From Saccharomonospora amisosensis (GTDB taxonomy: Bacteria; Actinomycetota; Actinomycetes; Mycobacteriales; Pseudonocardiaceae): 64,000 nt of DNA. Below are positions 1-7,560 of the stretch, piece after piece. A program made the position numbers and the translations under genes. The stretch covers positions 2,418,001-2,482,000 of the forward strand of contig NZ_JAAOYM010000001.1 in the NCBI RefSeq assembly GCF_011761185.1, read 5' to 3'. The notes under the pieces were generated by a model. That model did not search any database, was not told where the DNA came from, and saw only the letters and a program-made list of their open reading frames with translations. How positions within the stretch are numbered: the first letter of the stretch is position 1; every line of letters begins with the position of its first letter.

Positions 1-2
1 TC

Positions 3-266
3 GCGACCCCGGGCATGGGCTGGGCCACCACCGCGGCGCTGCTGCTCGTCCTGGTAATAGCTGGCACGCTGGTGTGGCACAGCAGCCGCATGCTGCTGGG
101 TGCCCCCGCCGACGTGCCGGGCGCGGCCGTCGCACCCGTGCGCACCGACACCACCGTGGTGGTGCTGGTCGTTGGGCTGCTGGCCTGCGCGGCGCTCGGG
201 GTCACGGTGGGTCCACTGGACACTTTGCTGGAATCGGCCGCCGACATCCTCGTGGGGGCATCGTGA
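3..266 (+). CDS. Hydrogenase-4 membrane subunit (HyfF/HycQ-like), C-terminal fragment
   Basis: The frame is already open at the left edge and runs to a TGA at 264-266, so this is the tail of a gene that begins outside the window. About 87 residues are visible. They hold two hydrophobic segments (around TTAALLLVLVIAG and VVVLVVGLLACAAL) separated by a short polar loop. The next gene starts inside its stop codon (GTGA, 263-266) and is a HycE/HyfG-like large subunit. In hyf/hyc-type operons the gene just before hycE/hyfG encodes the NuoL/M-like proton-channel subunit (HyfF, or HycQ/Rv0086 in mycobacteria). The assignment rests on the transmembrane character and the neighbour, because the fragment has no diagnostic motif. 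Confidence 0.55.
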   Translation, partial: ATPGMGWATTAALLLVLVIAGTLVWHSSRMLLGAPADVPGAAVAPVRTDTTVVVLVVGLLACAALGVTVGPLDTLLESAADILVGAS

Positions 267-1792
267 CCACATTGGACCCGATCGTCGCAGGGCAGGCAGC
301 CGGGCACCGGCGCAGCGCACTGACCGTGGCCGCCGACGACCTCGCCGACACCGCGAACGCGCTGCTGCGTGGCGGTTTCCGGGTGGCGCTGGTGTCCGGA
401 CACGACGAAGGGGACTCGTTGCGGGCGGTGTACCTGTTCACCGCCACAGGCCCGGACCGGCGCGTCGAACTGCACGTGCCGCTGCGGCGTGCCGATCCCG
501 TGGTGCCCAGCCTCGCCGCGATGTCGTTTCCCGCAGGCCGGTTCGAACGGGAAATGCGTGACCTGTACGGCATCGTGCCGAGACATCACCCGCTGCCGCG
601 CAGACTCGTGCGGCACTTCCACTGGCCCAAGGGCTGGTACCCGATGCGGGCCGACGCGGCCGAGGCACCGCGGTTCGGTACCGCCGACGGGCCTTATCCC
701 TTCCGCACCGTGGAGGGCCAGGGCGTGTACGAGATCCCGGTGGGGCCGGTGCACGCGGGCATGATCGGGCCAGGCCACTTCCGCTTCTCCGTGGTGGGCG
801 AGACCATACTGAACCTCAAGGCGCGGTTGTGGTTCACCCACCGCGGTGTGGAGAAGCTGTTCGAGGGCCGCCGTGCGCCCGAAGGTGTGGAACTCGCCGA
901 GCGGGTGAGCGGGGACACCTCGGTCGGGCACACGCTCGCCTACTGCCAGGCCGTCGAGGACGCCCTCGGGCTCGACGTCGACCCCGCGGCGCTTCGGGTA
1001 CGGGCGATCCTGCTCGAACTGGAGCGGCTGTACAACCACGTCGCCGACCTCGGAGCACTGTGCAACGACGTCGGGCACGGCATTCTCAACACCCACGCGC
1101 TGCGTATCCGGGAGGAGCTGCTGCGGCTGGGGGACCTGGCGACCGGGCACCGGCTGTTGCGCGGCGCTGTCTACCCCGGTGGTGTCAGCGTCGCTGTGTT
1201 GCCCGACGTGGCCCGGCTCGCGGCCGTCGGTGAGGACATCGCCGAACTGGTCGAGCTGGCGCTCGGCCACAGTGTCGTGCGAGACCGGTTCACCGGCACC
1301 GCCACTCTCACCCGGCAACAGGCGTGGGACCTTGGCACGCTCGGATATGTCGCCAGGGCAAGCGGGTTGGGTTTCGACGCGCGGCACGACCACCCGCAGT
1401 TCCAACCGCCGCTGCCGAGGTCGGTGCACAGCCGGACCGACGGTGACGTGCTGGCGCGCTTCCTGGTGCGGGCGGAGGAGGCCGCGGCGTCCGTCGAGCT
1501 GATCCAGGCTCTGCTTGCCGACGTGGCAGGCTACCGGGGCGCGCCACCGGACCCGGCGAGGTCGCTACCCGCCGTCGCGGGGTCAGGGGTGGGCATCGTC
1601 GAAGGCTGGCGAGGCACGATCGTGCACCGGATCGAGTTCGCCGACGACGCGACGCTGGCCAGGGTGAAGATCGTCGACCCGAGCTTCTTCAACTGGCCCG
1701 CGCTCCCGGTGGCCCTCGCGGACACGATCGTGCCCGACTTTCCGCTGGCCAACAAGAGCTTCAACCTCTCCTACGCTGGCAACGACCTCTGA
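263..1792 (+). CDS. hycE: HycE/HyfG-like hydrogenase large subunit homologue lacking the NiFe ligands
   Basis: The 509-residue protein joins a NuoC-like N-terminal domain (about 1-135, with FEREMRDLYGI) to a NuoD/hydrogenase large-subunit domain (about 150-509), the layout of HycE and HyfG. The GTG at 263 is chosen because it overlaps the previous stop (GTGA). Real NiFe hydrogenases bind the metal centre through an N-terminal CGxC and a C-terminal CxxC. Here the first motif reads RVSGDTS (214-220), with Ser216 and Thr219 in the cysteine positions. The C-terminus reads SFNLSYAGNDL, with Ser503 and Gly506 there, and ends without a maturation peptide. It should therefore not bind NiFe or make H2. 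It is better viewed as an energy-converting-hydrogenase-related or Rv0087-like subunit of a proton-translocating redox complex. The electron donor is unknown. Confidence 0.85.
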   Translation: MTTLDPIVAGQAAGHRRSALTVAADDLADTANALLRGGFRVALVSGHDEGDSLRAVYLFTATGPDRRVELHVPLRRADPVVPSLAAMSFPAGRFEREMRDLYGIVPRHHPLPRRLVRHFHWPKGWYPMRADAAEAPRFGTADGPYPFRTVEGQGVYEIPVGPVHAGMIGPGHFRFSVVGETILNLKARLWFTHRGVEKLFEGRRAPEGVELAERVSGDTSVGHTLAYCQAVEDALGLDVDPAALRVRAILLELERLYNHVADLGALCNDVGHGILNTHALRIREELLRLGDLATGHRLLRGAVYPGGVSVAVLPDVARLAAVGEDIAELVELALGHSVVRDRFTGTATLTRQQAWDLGTLGYVARASGLGFDARHDHPQFQPPLPRSVHSRTDGDVLARFLVRAEEAAASVELIQALLADVAGYRGAPPDPARSLPAVAGSGVGIVEGWRGTIVHRIEFADDATLARVKIVDPSFFNWPALPVALADTIVPDFPLANKSFNLSYAGNDL

Positions 1793-1807
1793 GTCCGTGC
1801 GAGCGGT

Positions 1808-1920
1808 GAACTCGCGGGCGGGAACGCAGAACTCGCGGGCGGGAACGCAGAACTCGCGGGCAGGAGCGGGGGACTCGCGGGCGGGAGCGGGGGACTCGCG
1901 GGCGGGAGCGGGGGACTCGC
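1808..1920. repeat. 21-bp tandem repeat array, copy 1
   Basis: Five head-to-tail 21-bp units start at 1808, 1829, 1850, 1871 and 1892, with a partial sixth at 1913-1920. Each begins GAACTCGCGGG or GGACTCGCGGG and ends GGGAACGCA or GGGAGCGGG. The array fills the gap between the convergent HycE-like gene and the SpoIIE-type phosphatase and stops just before the phosphatase stop codon. The same unit recurs at 39731-39835 and 49268-49309. No dyad symmetry is evident within a unit. Confidence 0.9.
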
Positions 1921-1924
1921 GCGG

Positions 1925-3145
1925 TCAGGTGAGTGCGGGCAGGAGTGGGGGAGTGTCCGGGGTCGGCCACTCCAGTAGTACCAGCGTGGCGTCGTCGCGG
2001 AGTTGCCCCTGCTGGTGGTCGAGCACGGCGTGGCTGAGCCGCCGCAGCGTTTCGGGCGCGGGCAGCCCGGCGGCGCTGTGCCGCTCCACCAGGTCGGTCA
2101 GCCGGTCGAGCCCGAACTGCTCACCCGCGTCGTCGCGAGCCTCGATCACCCCGTCGGTGTAGAGCAGCACCCGGTCGCCCGGTTCCAGCCGCTCGGTGGC
2201 GGGCTCGGTCTCGGTGTCGTCCAGGTGCCGCAGGCCGAGCGGCAGCCGCCTGCCCCCGTCCAGCGTCTTGCGAGCCTTGCCCGCGCGCAGCAGCACCGGC
2301 GGTGGGTGACCCGCGTTGAGGTAGGACAGCACGCCGGTGTCCAGCCGCAGCCGTGCCAGCACCGCGGTGGCGAACCTGCGTTCCGGCGCGTTGCCGCGCA
2401 GCACCTCGTCGGCGCGGGCGGCGATTGCGGGCAGCGACGCGTCCCGCCTGCGCGCGTTGCGGGTCGCAGCCATCGCCAGCGAGCACACCGTTCCGGCGAG
2501 CAGGTCGTGCCCGGTGGCGTCGAACACCGCCACGTCGCCCACCTCGTTGTCGGCCGCGTAGTCGAAGCCGTCGCCGCCTGCCTCGTCGTAGTACTCCACG
2601 GTGGCGCTGATGGTCATGTCCCTGCACGCGAACGTGCGCGGGGGCAGCAGTTGCCACAGCAACTCCGCCGACACCGTCAACGGCCTGGGCCTGCGAATGC
2701 GGTGCAGGTAGTCGCTGAAAGGCAGCTTGGTGACCAACACCGTGCCGAGCAGCCCGGCCAGCGCCCAACAGTGTTCGCGTAGCCGCCGGTCCGTGGGATC
2801 GGTCCGCTCCGGCAGCAGGAGCTGCAACACCCCCAGCCTGCTCGCCCCATCCAGCACCGGGACCCACAGTATCGGCCGCCGGGTGCGTTCGTCGGTGGCG
2901 GCCAGCAACTCCACCAGTTGGAACGCCCTACCCGCCAGCGTGCTCTCGATCGACACCGACTCGGCGAGGTCGGCGCGTACCGGATGCAGGTCGCGCTGCG
3001 GGACATCAGCCAGGTAGAGCTCGGCTTCCATACCGACCTTCGCCGCCGCGTTGGTGAGTATCCACGGCAGGTCGCTTCCACTCGCGAGATGCGCCTGCGC
3101 GATCACCTCGCGCAGCACGCCGTAGAAGTCCGAACGGGAGTCCAC
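1925..3145 (-). CDS. GAF-like domain plus PP2C-type (SpoIIE/RsbU family) serine phosphatase
   Basis: The roughly 406-residue cytoplasmic protein has an N-terminal GAF-like sensory region (about 1-150) followed by a SpoIIE/RsbU phosphatase domain (about 170-400). Recognisable blocks are GGDGFDY, VAVFDATGHDLLAGT, LNAGHPPPVLL, LLYTDGVIEARD and RDDATLVLLEW; the aspartates bind the two metal ions of this PP2C class. Such enzymes usually dephosphorylate anti-sigma-factor antagonists in stress signalling, but no STAS or HATPase partner is adjacent. The start is uncertain. GTG at 3145 (VDSRSDFYG) has a close GGTGGA and gives a sensible N-terminus, while an in-frame ATG at 3223 would add a low-complexity extension reaching towards the cydA promoter. 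It is divergent from cydA, with about 200 bp between, and convergent with the HycE-like gene. Confidence 0.85.
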   Translation of the reverse strand: MDSRSDFYGVLREVIAQAHLASGSDLPWILTNAAAKVGMEAELYLADVPQRDLHPVRADLAESVSIESTLAGRAFQLVELLAATDERTRRPILWVPVLDGASRLGVLQLLLPERTDPTDRRLREHCWALAGLLGTVLVTKLPFSDYLHRIRRPRPLTVSAELLWQLLPPRTFACRDMTISATVEYYDEAGGDGFDYAADNEVGDVAVFDATGHDLLAGTVCSLAMAATRNARRRDASLPAIAARADEVLRGNAPERRFATAVLARLRLDTGVLSYLNAGHPPPVLLRAGKARKTLDGGRRLPLGLRHLDDTETEPATERLEPGDRVLLYTDGVIEARDDAGEQFGLDRLTDLVERHSAAGLPAPETLRRLSHAVLDHQQGQLRDDATLVLLEWPTPDTPPLLPALT

Positions 3146-3345
3146 GAGTCCACCGTAGACGCATGCGGGGCAGGCCGCTCCACCTCGAGCGGTACACCTG
3201 CGACGGACCAACGGCTGTCCCACGGCCGGGTGTAATTCGCCGGAGAACCCGGTGGCCGCAGCGCGGCGTGCTGCGGAGCGAGCCGAAGCGACCGATCCTG
3301 CTTGCAGACCCGCGAGCCTCGTCGACCGTGTGGGGGTGCCCGGCT

Positions 3346-4743
3346 GTGACCTCGGATGCGCTCGACCTCGCCCGTTGGCAGTTCGGGGTCACCATCGTCT
3401 ACCACTTCCTGTTCGTGCCCGTGACCATCGGGATGGCCTGGTTCGTCGCGGGTATGCAGACCGCGTGGCAGCGCACCGGCAAGGAGCGCTACCTGCGCGC
3501 CACCCGGTTCTTCGGCAAGCTCTTTCTGATCAACTTCGCGCTCGGGGTCGTCACCGGCATCGTGCAGGAGTTCCAGTTCGGGATGAACTGGGCGCTGTAC
3601 TCCCGCTACGTCGGTGACGTCTTCGGCGCGCCGCTGGCCATCGAGGCGTTGGTGGCCTTCTTCCTCGAGTCCACCTTCATCGGGTTGTGGATCTTCGGGT
3701 GGGACCGGCTGAGGCCGAAACTGCACCTGGCCACGATCTGGCTCGTCGCGATCGGCACCACCGCGTCGGCCTACTTCATCCTCGCGGCCAACTCGTGGAT
3801 GCAGAATCCGGTCGGCACCAGGGTCACCGAGGACAGGGCCGAGATGGTGTCGCTGGCACAAGTGTTCTTCCAGCCGTTGCAGGTGTGGCATTTCGTGCAC
3901 ACCCTCGCGATCGCGCTCATCACGGCGGGGCTGCTGGTGCTCGCCGTCGCCGTCTACTGGCTGCGGCGTGGTAAGGACGTACGGCTGTTCCGGGCGGTCG
4001 GCAGGAACGCGCTGCTGGTGACGTTCGTGTCGTCCGTGGTCGCCATCGGCGCTGGCCACTTCCAGGCGCAGATCCTCACCGACGTGCAGCCGATGAAGAT
4101 CGCCGCCGCCGAGGCGCTGTACGAATCCGCCTCACCGGCCCCGCTGTCGCTGTTCGCGGTGGGGCCGTGGGAAAAGCGCCCCGAGCGCGTCGACGTGAAC
4201 ATCGAACTGCCGTACGCGCTGTCGGTGCTGTCCACCAACAGTGTCGACGGGCGGATCAAGGGCATCAACGAGGTGCAGCAGGAGTACCGGCAGCAGTACG
4301 GCCCCGGTGACTACACACCGATCATCGGCACCATCTACTGGACCTGGCGAGTCATGATCACGATCGGGTTCGCCGTACTGATCTTCAGCGCCGTCGGGCT
4401 GTGGCTGACGCGGAAGGGCAGGCCACTGGAGCGAGCGCGCCGGTTCCACACCTGGGCCTACCTGTTCCTGGCCACTCCCTTCATCGCCGCGACGGCGGGC
4501 TGGCTGTTCACCGAGATGGGCCGCCAGCCGTGGATCGTGCAGGGCCTGCTGTTCACCAGGGAAGCGGTCTCGCCCTACGTCGGCGTCTCGTCCGTGGTGT
4601 TCACCCTCGTCGGGTTCACGCTCGCCTACACGATCCTCGGTGCCGTGGAGGTCTGGTTGATCACCAGGGCGGTGAAGAAGGGTCCGGAGGAGAAGTTCGA
4701 AGGCGCGTCCACGAAGGCGCCGCTGCCGCCGATGCTGTACTGA
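3346..4743 (+). CDS. cydA: Cytochrome bd oxidase subunit I
   Basis: Subunit I of the high-affinity cytochrome bd quinol oxidase oxidises menaquinol and reduces O2 in the membrane, and carries haems b558, b595 and d. The N-terminus DALDLARWQFG is typical of the family. His20 (VYHF) matches the b595 ligand region, Glu100 and Glu108 match the conserved acidic pair of the proton path, His185 (HFVHT) matches a b558 ligand region, and GRQPW lies near the C-terminus. At about 465 residues with a short Q-loop it is the short-Q-loop type. GTG 3346 is preferred for the family-like N-terminus; GTG 3328, six codons upstream, is an alternative. It begins the cydABDC operon, 18 bp before cydB. I saw no recognisable Rex or DosR site in the 200-bp upstream region. 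Confidence 0.95.
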   Translation: MTSDALDLARWQFGVTIVYHFLFVPVTIGMAWFVAGMQTAWQRTGKERYLRATRFFGKLFLINFALGVVTGIVQEFQFGMNWALYSRYVGDVFGAPLAIEALVAFFLESTFIGLWIFGWDRLRPKLHLATIWLVAIGTTASAYFILAANSWMQNPVGTRVTEDRAEMVSLAQVFFQPLQVWHFVHTLAIALITAGLLVLAVAVYWLRRGKDVRLFRAVGRNALLVTFVSSVVAIGAGHFQAQILTDVQPMKIAAAEALYESASPAPLSLFAVGPWEKRPERVDVNIELPYALSVLSTNSVDGRIKGINEVQQEYRQQYGPGDYTPIIGTIYWTWRVMITIGFAVLIFSAVGLWLTRKGRPLERARRFHTWAYLFLATPFIAATAGWLFTEMGRQPWIVQGLLFTREAVSPYVGVSSVVFTLVGFTLAYTILGAVEVWLITRAVKKGPEEKFEGASTKAPLPPMLY

Positions 4744-4761
4744 CGAAGAGAGTTACCGCGA

Positions 4762-5934
4762 ATGGTCGCAGACCCTGGACTGCTCAACCTGGAAACGCTG
4801 TGGTTCGTGCTGATCGCCGTGCTGTGGATCGGTTTCTTCGTGCTGGAGGGTTTCGACTTCGGTATCGGGATGCTGTACCCGTTCCTGGGCAGGGACGATC
4901 CCGAACGGCACGCGTTGCTGGCCACGATCCTGCCGGTGTGGGACAGCTACGAGGTGTGGCTCATCGTGGCGGCCGGCGCGATGTTCGCCGCGTTCCCCGG
5001 CTGGTACGCGGGCCTGTTCTCGGGCTTCTACCTGCCGCTGTTCGGCATCCTGGTGGCGCTCATCGTGCGGGGTGTGGCGATCGAGTACCGCAACAAACAC
5101 ACCGGCGGTAGCTGGCGGCGCACCTGGGACGTGGCGATGCCGATCTCGTGCCTGCTGGCGTCCTTCCTCTTCGGTGTGTTGTTCGCGGGGATGCTGAACG
5201 GGCTTGAGATGGACGCCGACGGGCTCATCACGGTGGGTCCGGCCGCGCTGTTCAGTGGCTACGCCGTGCTCGCCGGGCTGACGTTCGTGGCGGTGTTCCT
5301 GCTGCACGGCGCGCTGTTCCTCACCCTGCGCACGCGTGACGAGCTCGAGGTCCGGTCACGTCGCGCGGCGTTGTTGTGCTGGCCTGCCGCCGCCGCCTTG
5401 CTGACCGGCTTCCTCGCCTGGACGGGGGTGCGGGCCGCCTCGCCCGACCCGCAGAACATCCTCGTGCTGGCGCTGATCAGCGCCACCTTTCTCGCCGGTG
5501 TCGCCGCGGGCCCGCTGGTGTGGCTGCGGCGCGCGGGCAGCGCGTTCGCGGCGACCTCGGCGGCCATCCTGCTGCTTGTGGCCTCACTGCTGGTGTGGCT
5601 GTACCCCAGGGTGCTCGTCTCCGCCAGCCCTGGTGTGCAGAGCCCCACGGTCTTCTCCACCGCTTCCAGCAGGTACACCCTCGTCGCGATGACGATCGTG
5701 GCGATCATCTTCGTGCCGATCGTGCTGGCATACCAGGCGTGGGCGCTGCGAGTGTTCCGCGCCCGGTTCAGCAGGGACGACTTCGCCGACCCGCCCAGCG
5801 CGGCGGACCTGTTGCGTCGTGGCCCGCTCGGAGGCGGCGCGAGTGACCGCGGCGCCACCGACAGCACCGACAGCACCGACACCACCGACACCACCGACGG
5901 CGAACCCGGTGGGCAACCGGGAACCGGGCGGTAG
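4762..5934 (+). CDS. cydB: Cytochrome bd oxidase subunit II
   Basis: The 390-residue integral membrane partner of CydA has the family signatures FVLEGFDFGIGML (about 27-39) and WDSYEVWLI near the first loop, followed by several hydrophobic helices. ATG 4762 follows a purine-rich GAAGAGAG ribosome site. The last 30 or so residues form a hydrophilic Asp/Ser/Thr repeat tail (TDSTDSTDTTDTTD) absent from the well-known CydB proteins. A similar STDSTDS tract occurs in the unrelated Mce-associated protein at 13146-13865. The next gene, cydD, starts only 6 bp after the stop, so the four cyd genes are almost certainly co-transcribed. Confidence 0.95.
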   Translation: MVADPGLLNLETLWFVLIAVLWIGFFVLEGFDFGIGMLYPFLGRDDPERHALLATILPVWDSYEVWLIVAAGAMFAAFPGWYAGLFSGFYLPLFGILVALIVRGVAIEYRNKHTGGSWRRTWDVAMPISCLLASFLFGVLFAGMLNGLEMDADGLITVGPAALFSGYAVLAGLTFVAVFLLHGALFLTLRTRDELEVRSRRAALLCWPAAAALLTGFLAWTGVRAASPDPQNILVLALISATFLAGVAAGPLVWLRRAGSAFAATSAAILLLVASLLVWLYPRVLVSASPGVQSPTVFSTASSRYTLVAMTIVAIIFVPIVLAYQAWALRVFRARFSRDDFADPPSAADLLRRGPLGGGASDRGATDSTDSTDTTDTTDGEPGGQPGTGR

Positions 5935-5940
5935 CCGCCG

Positions 5941-7560
5941 ATGCGGGTGGTCGATCCGCGACTGCTGCGGCACGCGCCGAGCGCACGGCGGTTCCTGGTG
6001 TTGGCCGGGCTGCTCGCCGCGTTGTCGGTGGCGGTCACGATCGCACAGGCGGTGCTGTTCGCCCATATCGTGGTGGCGGCGTTCCTCGAAGGCAGCGGCG
6101 TGGCGACACTGCTGCCCGCGCTTCTCGCCTTCGGTGGTCTCGCGCTGGTACGCGGGGCGCTCACGTGGGCGCTGGACAGCGGCGGCAACCTGGCCGCGCA
6201 GCGCGTCGCGCGGGAGCTTCGTGCGCGGGTACTGGCGCACGTGGTACGGACCACGCCCGGAGACGTGCCGACCGCGGAGGTGGCGACCGCCACCACCGAG
6301 GGCACCAGCGCGCTCGAGCCGTACTTCGCGCGGTTCCTGCCGAGGCTGTGGCTGGCCGTACTCGCACCGACGGCGATCCTGGTATGGGTCGCCGTCCACG
6401 ACCTGCCTTCGGCACTGGTGATGCTGGTGACGCTGCCGCTGATCCCGGTCTTCGGCGTGCTCATCGGGAAACTGACACAGGCCAGAACCCGCGCACGCTG
6501 GCAGGCGCTGGCGCGGATGAGCGCGCACTTCCTCGACGTGGTGTCCGGGCTCACCACGCTTCGGGTGCACCGGCGCGGGGTGGCGCAGGCACGCGGTATC
6601 GCCGACACAACGCAGGCCTACCGGCGCGAGACGATGGGGGTGCTGCGGGTCGGCTTCCTGTCGGCGTTCGTGCTGGAACTGGCCGCCACCGTGGGGACGG
6701 CGCTGATCGCCGCAGAGATCGGTATCCGGCTGGTGGCAGGCGGGCTGACCCTGCAGCCCGCACTGATGGTGTTGCTGCTGGCGCCGGAGCTGTACGGCCC
6801 GCTGCGCGCCGTGGCGTCCGACTTCCACGCCAGCGCCGACGGGGTGACCGCCGCGTCGCGCCTGCTCGACCTGCTACGGCGACGTCCCGCCGTCGCCGTG
6901 CCGGAGCCGGCCCGCCCGCCGCGTTTCGGCGTGGTGCGGTTCGAGGACGTGGTCGCCGCCTACCCCGGCAGGGGCACGGTGCTGGACGGGGTGAACTTCG
7001 AGCTGCGGCCGGGGGAGCGGGTCGCGCTGGTTGGCGCGAGCGGAGCGGGCAAGACGACGCTGCTGGCGCTGTTGCTGCGGTTCGCCGACCCGGTGGCGGG
7101 CCGGATCACGGTGGACGGGGTGGACCTGCGCGAGTTCGATCCCCGCGAATGGCGGCGGCTGCTGACCTGGCTGCCGCAGCGGCCCCGGCTGCGGCCCGGC
7201 GCGGTGCGCGACGCGGTGCTGTGTGACGGCGGACCGCGGATCGCCGAGCGCCTCGGGGTGGGCGATCTGCTGGAACGCTCGGTTGGCGAGGACGGGGCGG
7301 GCCTGTCGTCGGGGGAGGTGTCGCGGCTGGCGCTGGCTCGCGCGCTCGGCCGAGACGTCTCGCTGACCCTGCTGGACGAGCCGACCGCACATCTCGACCC
7401 GGCCTCGGCCGCCGTGGTGGCCGCGACGCTGCGAGAGCTGCCCGCCCACCGAACCGTCCTCGCCGCGACCCATGACGCCGACCTGCTCGGCGTGGCCGAC
7501 CGCGTGGTCGAACTGAGAGACGGCCGGGCACGGCAGCCACAGCGGGCGGTGACATCGTGA
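5941..7560 (+). CDS. cydD: Thiol reductant ABC exporter subunit CydD
   Basis: One half of the heterodimeric CydDC ABC exporter, which moves cysteine or glutathione-type thiols outward and is needed to assemble cytochrome bd. Residues about 1-310 form the six-helix ABC transmembrane domain; about 325-535 form the nucleotide-binding domain. Walker A is GASGAGKTT, the signature is LSSGEVSRLALARAL and Walker B is SLTLLDEPTAHLD. The 539-residue length is typical of an actinobacterial CydD. It begins 6 bp after cydB and overlaps cydC by 4 bp (GTGA), which indicates translational coupling. Confidence 0.93.
   Translation: MRVVDPRLLRHAPSARRFLVLAGLLAALSVAVTIAQAVLFAHIVVAAFLEGSGVATLLPALLAFGGLALVRGALTWALDSGGNLAAQRVARELRARVLAHVVRTTPGDVPTAEVATATTEGTSALEPYFARFLPRLWLAVLAPTAILVWVAVHDLPSALVMLVTLPLIPVFGVLIGKLTQARTRARWQALARMSAHFLDVVSGLTTLRVHRRGVAQARGIADTTQAYRRETMGVLRVGFLSAFVLELAATVGTALIAAEIGIRLVAGGLTLQPALMVLLLAPELYGPLRAVASDFHASADGVTAASRLLDLLRRRPAVAVPEPARPPRFGVVRFEDVVAAYPGRGTVLDGVNFELRPGERVALVGASGAGKTTLLALLLRFADPVAGRITVDGVDLREFDPREWRRLLTWLPQRPRLRPGAVRDAVLCDGGPRIAERLGVGDLLERSVGEDGAGLSSGEVSRLALARALGRDVSLTLLDEPTAHLDPASAAVVAATLRELPAHRTVLAATHDADLLGVADRVVELRDGRARQPQRAVTS

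Noticed and set aside
263-1792. Functional NiFe hydrogenase large subunit
   Set aside because: All four metal-binding cysteine positions are replaced and the maturation tail is missing.
3146-3345. Rex or DosR site upstream of cydA
   Set aside because: I found no TTGTGA/TCACAA-type dyad and no GGGAC/GTCCC pair with correct spacing.
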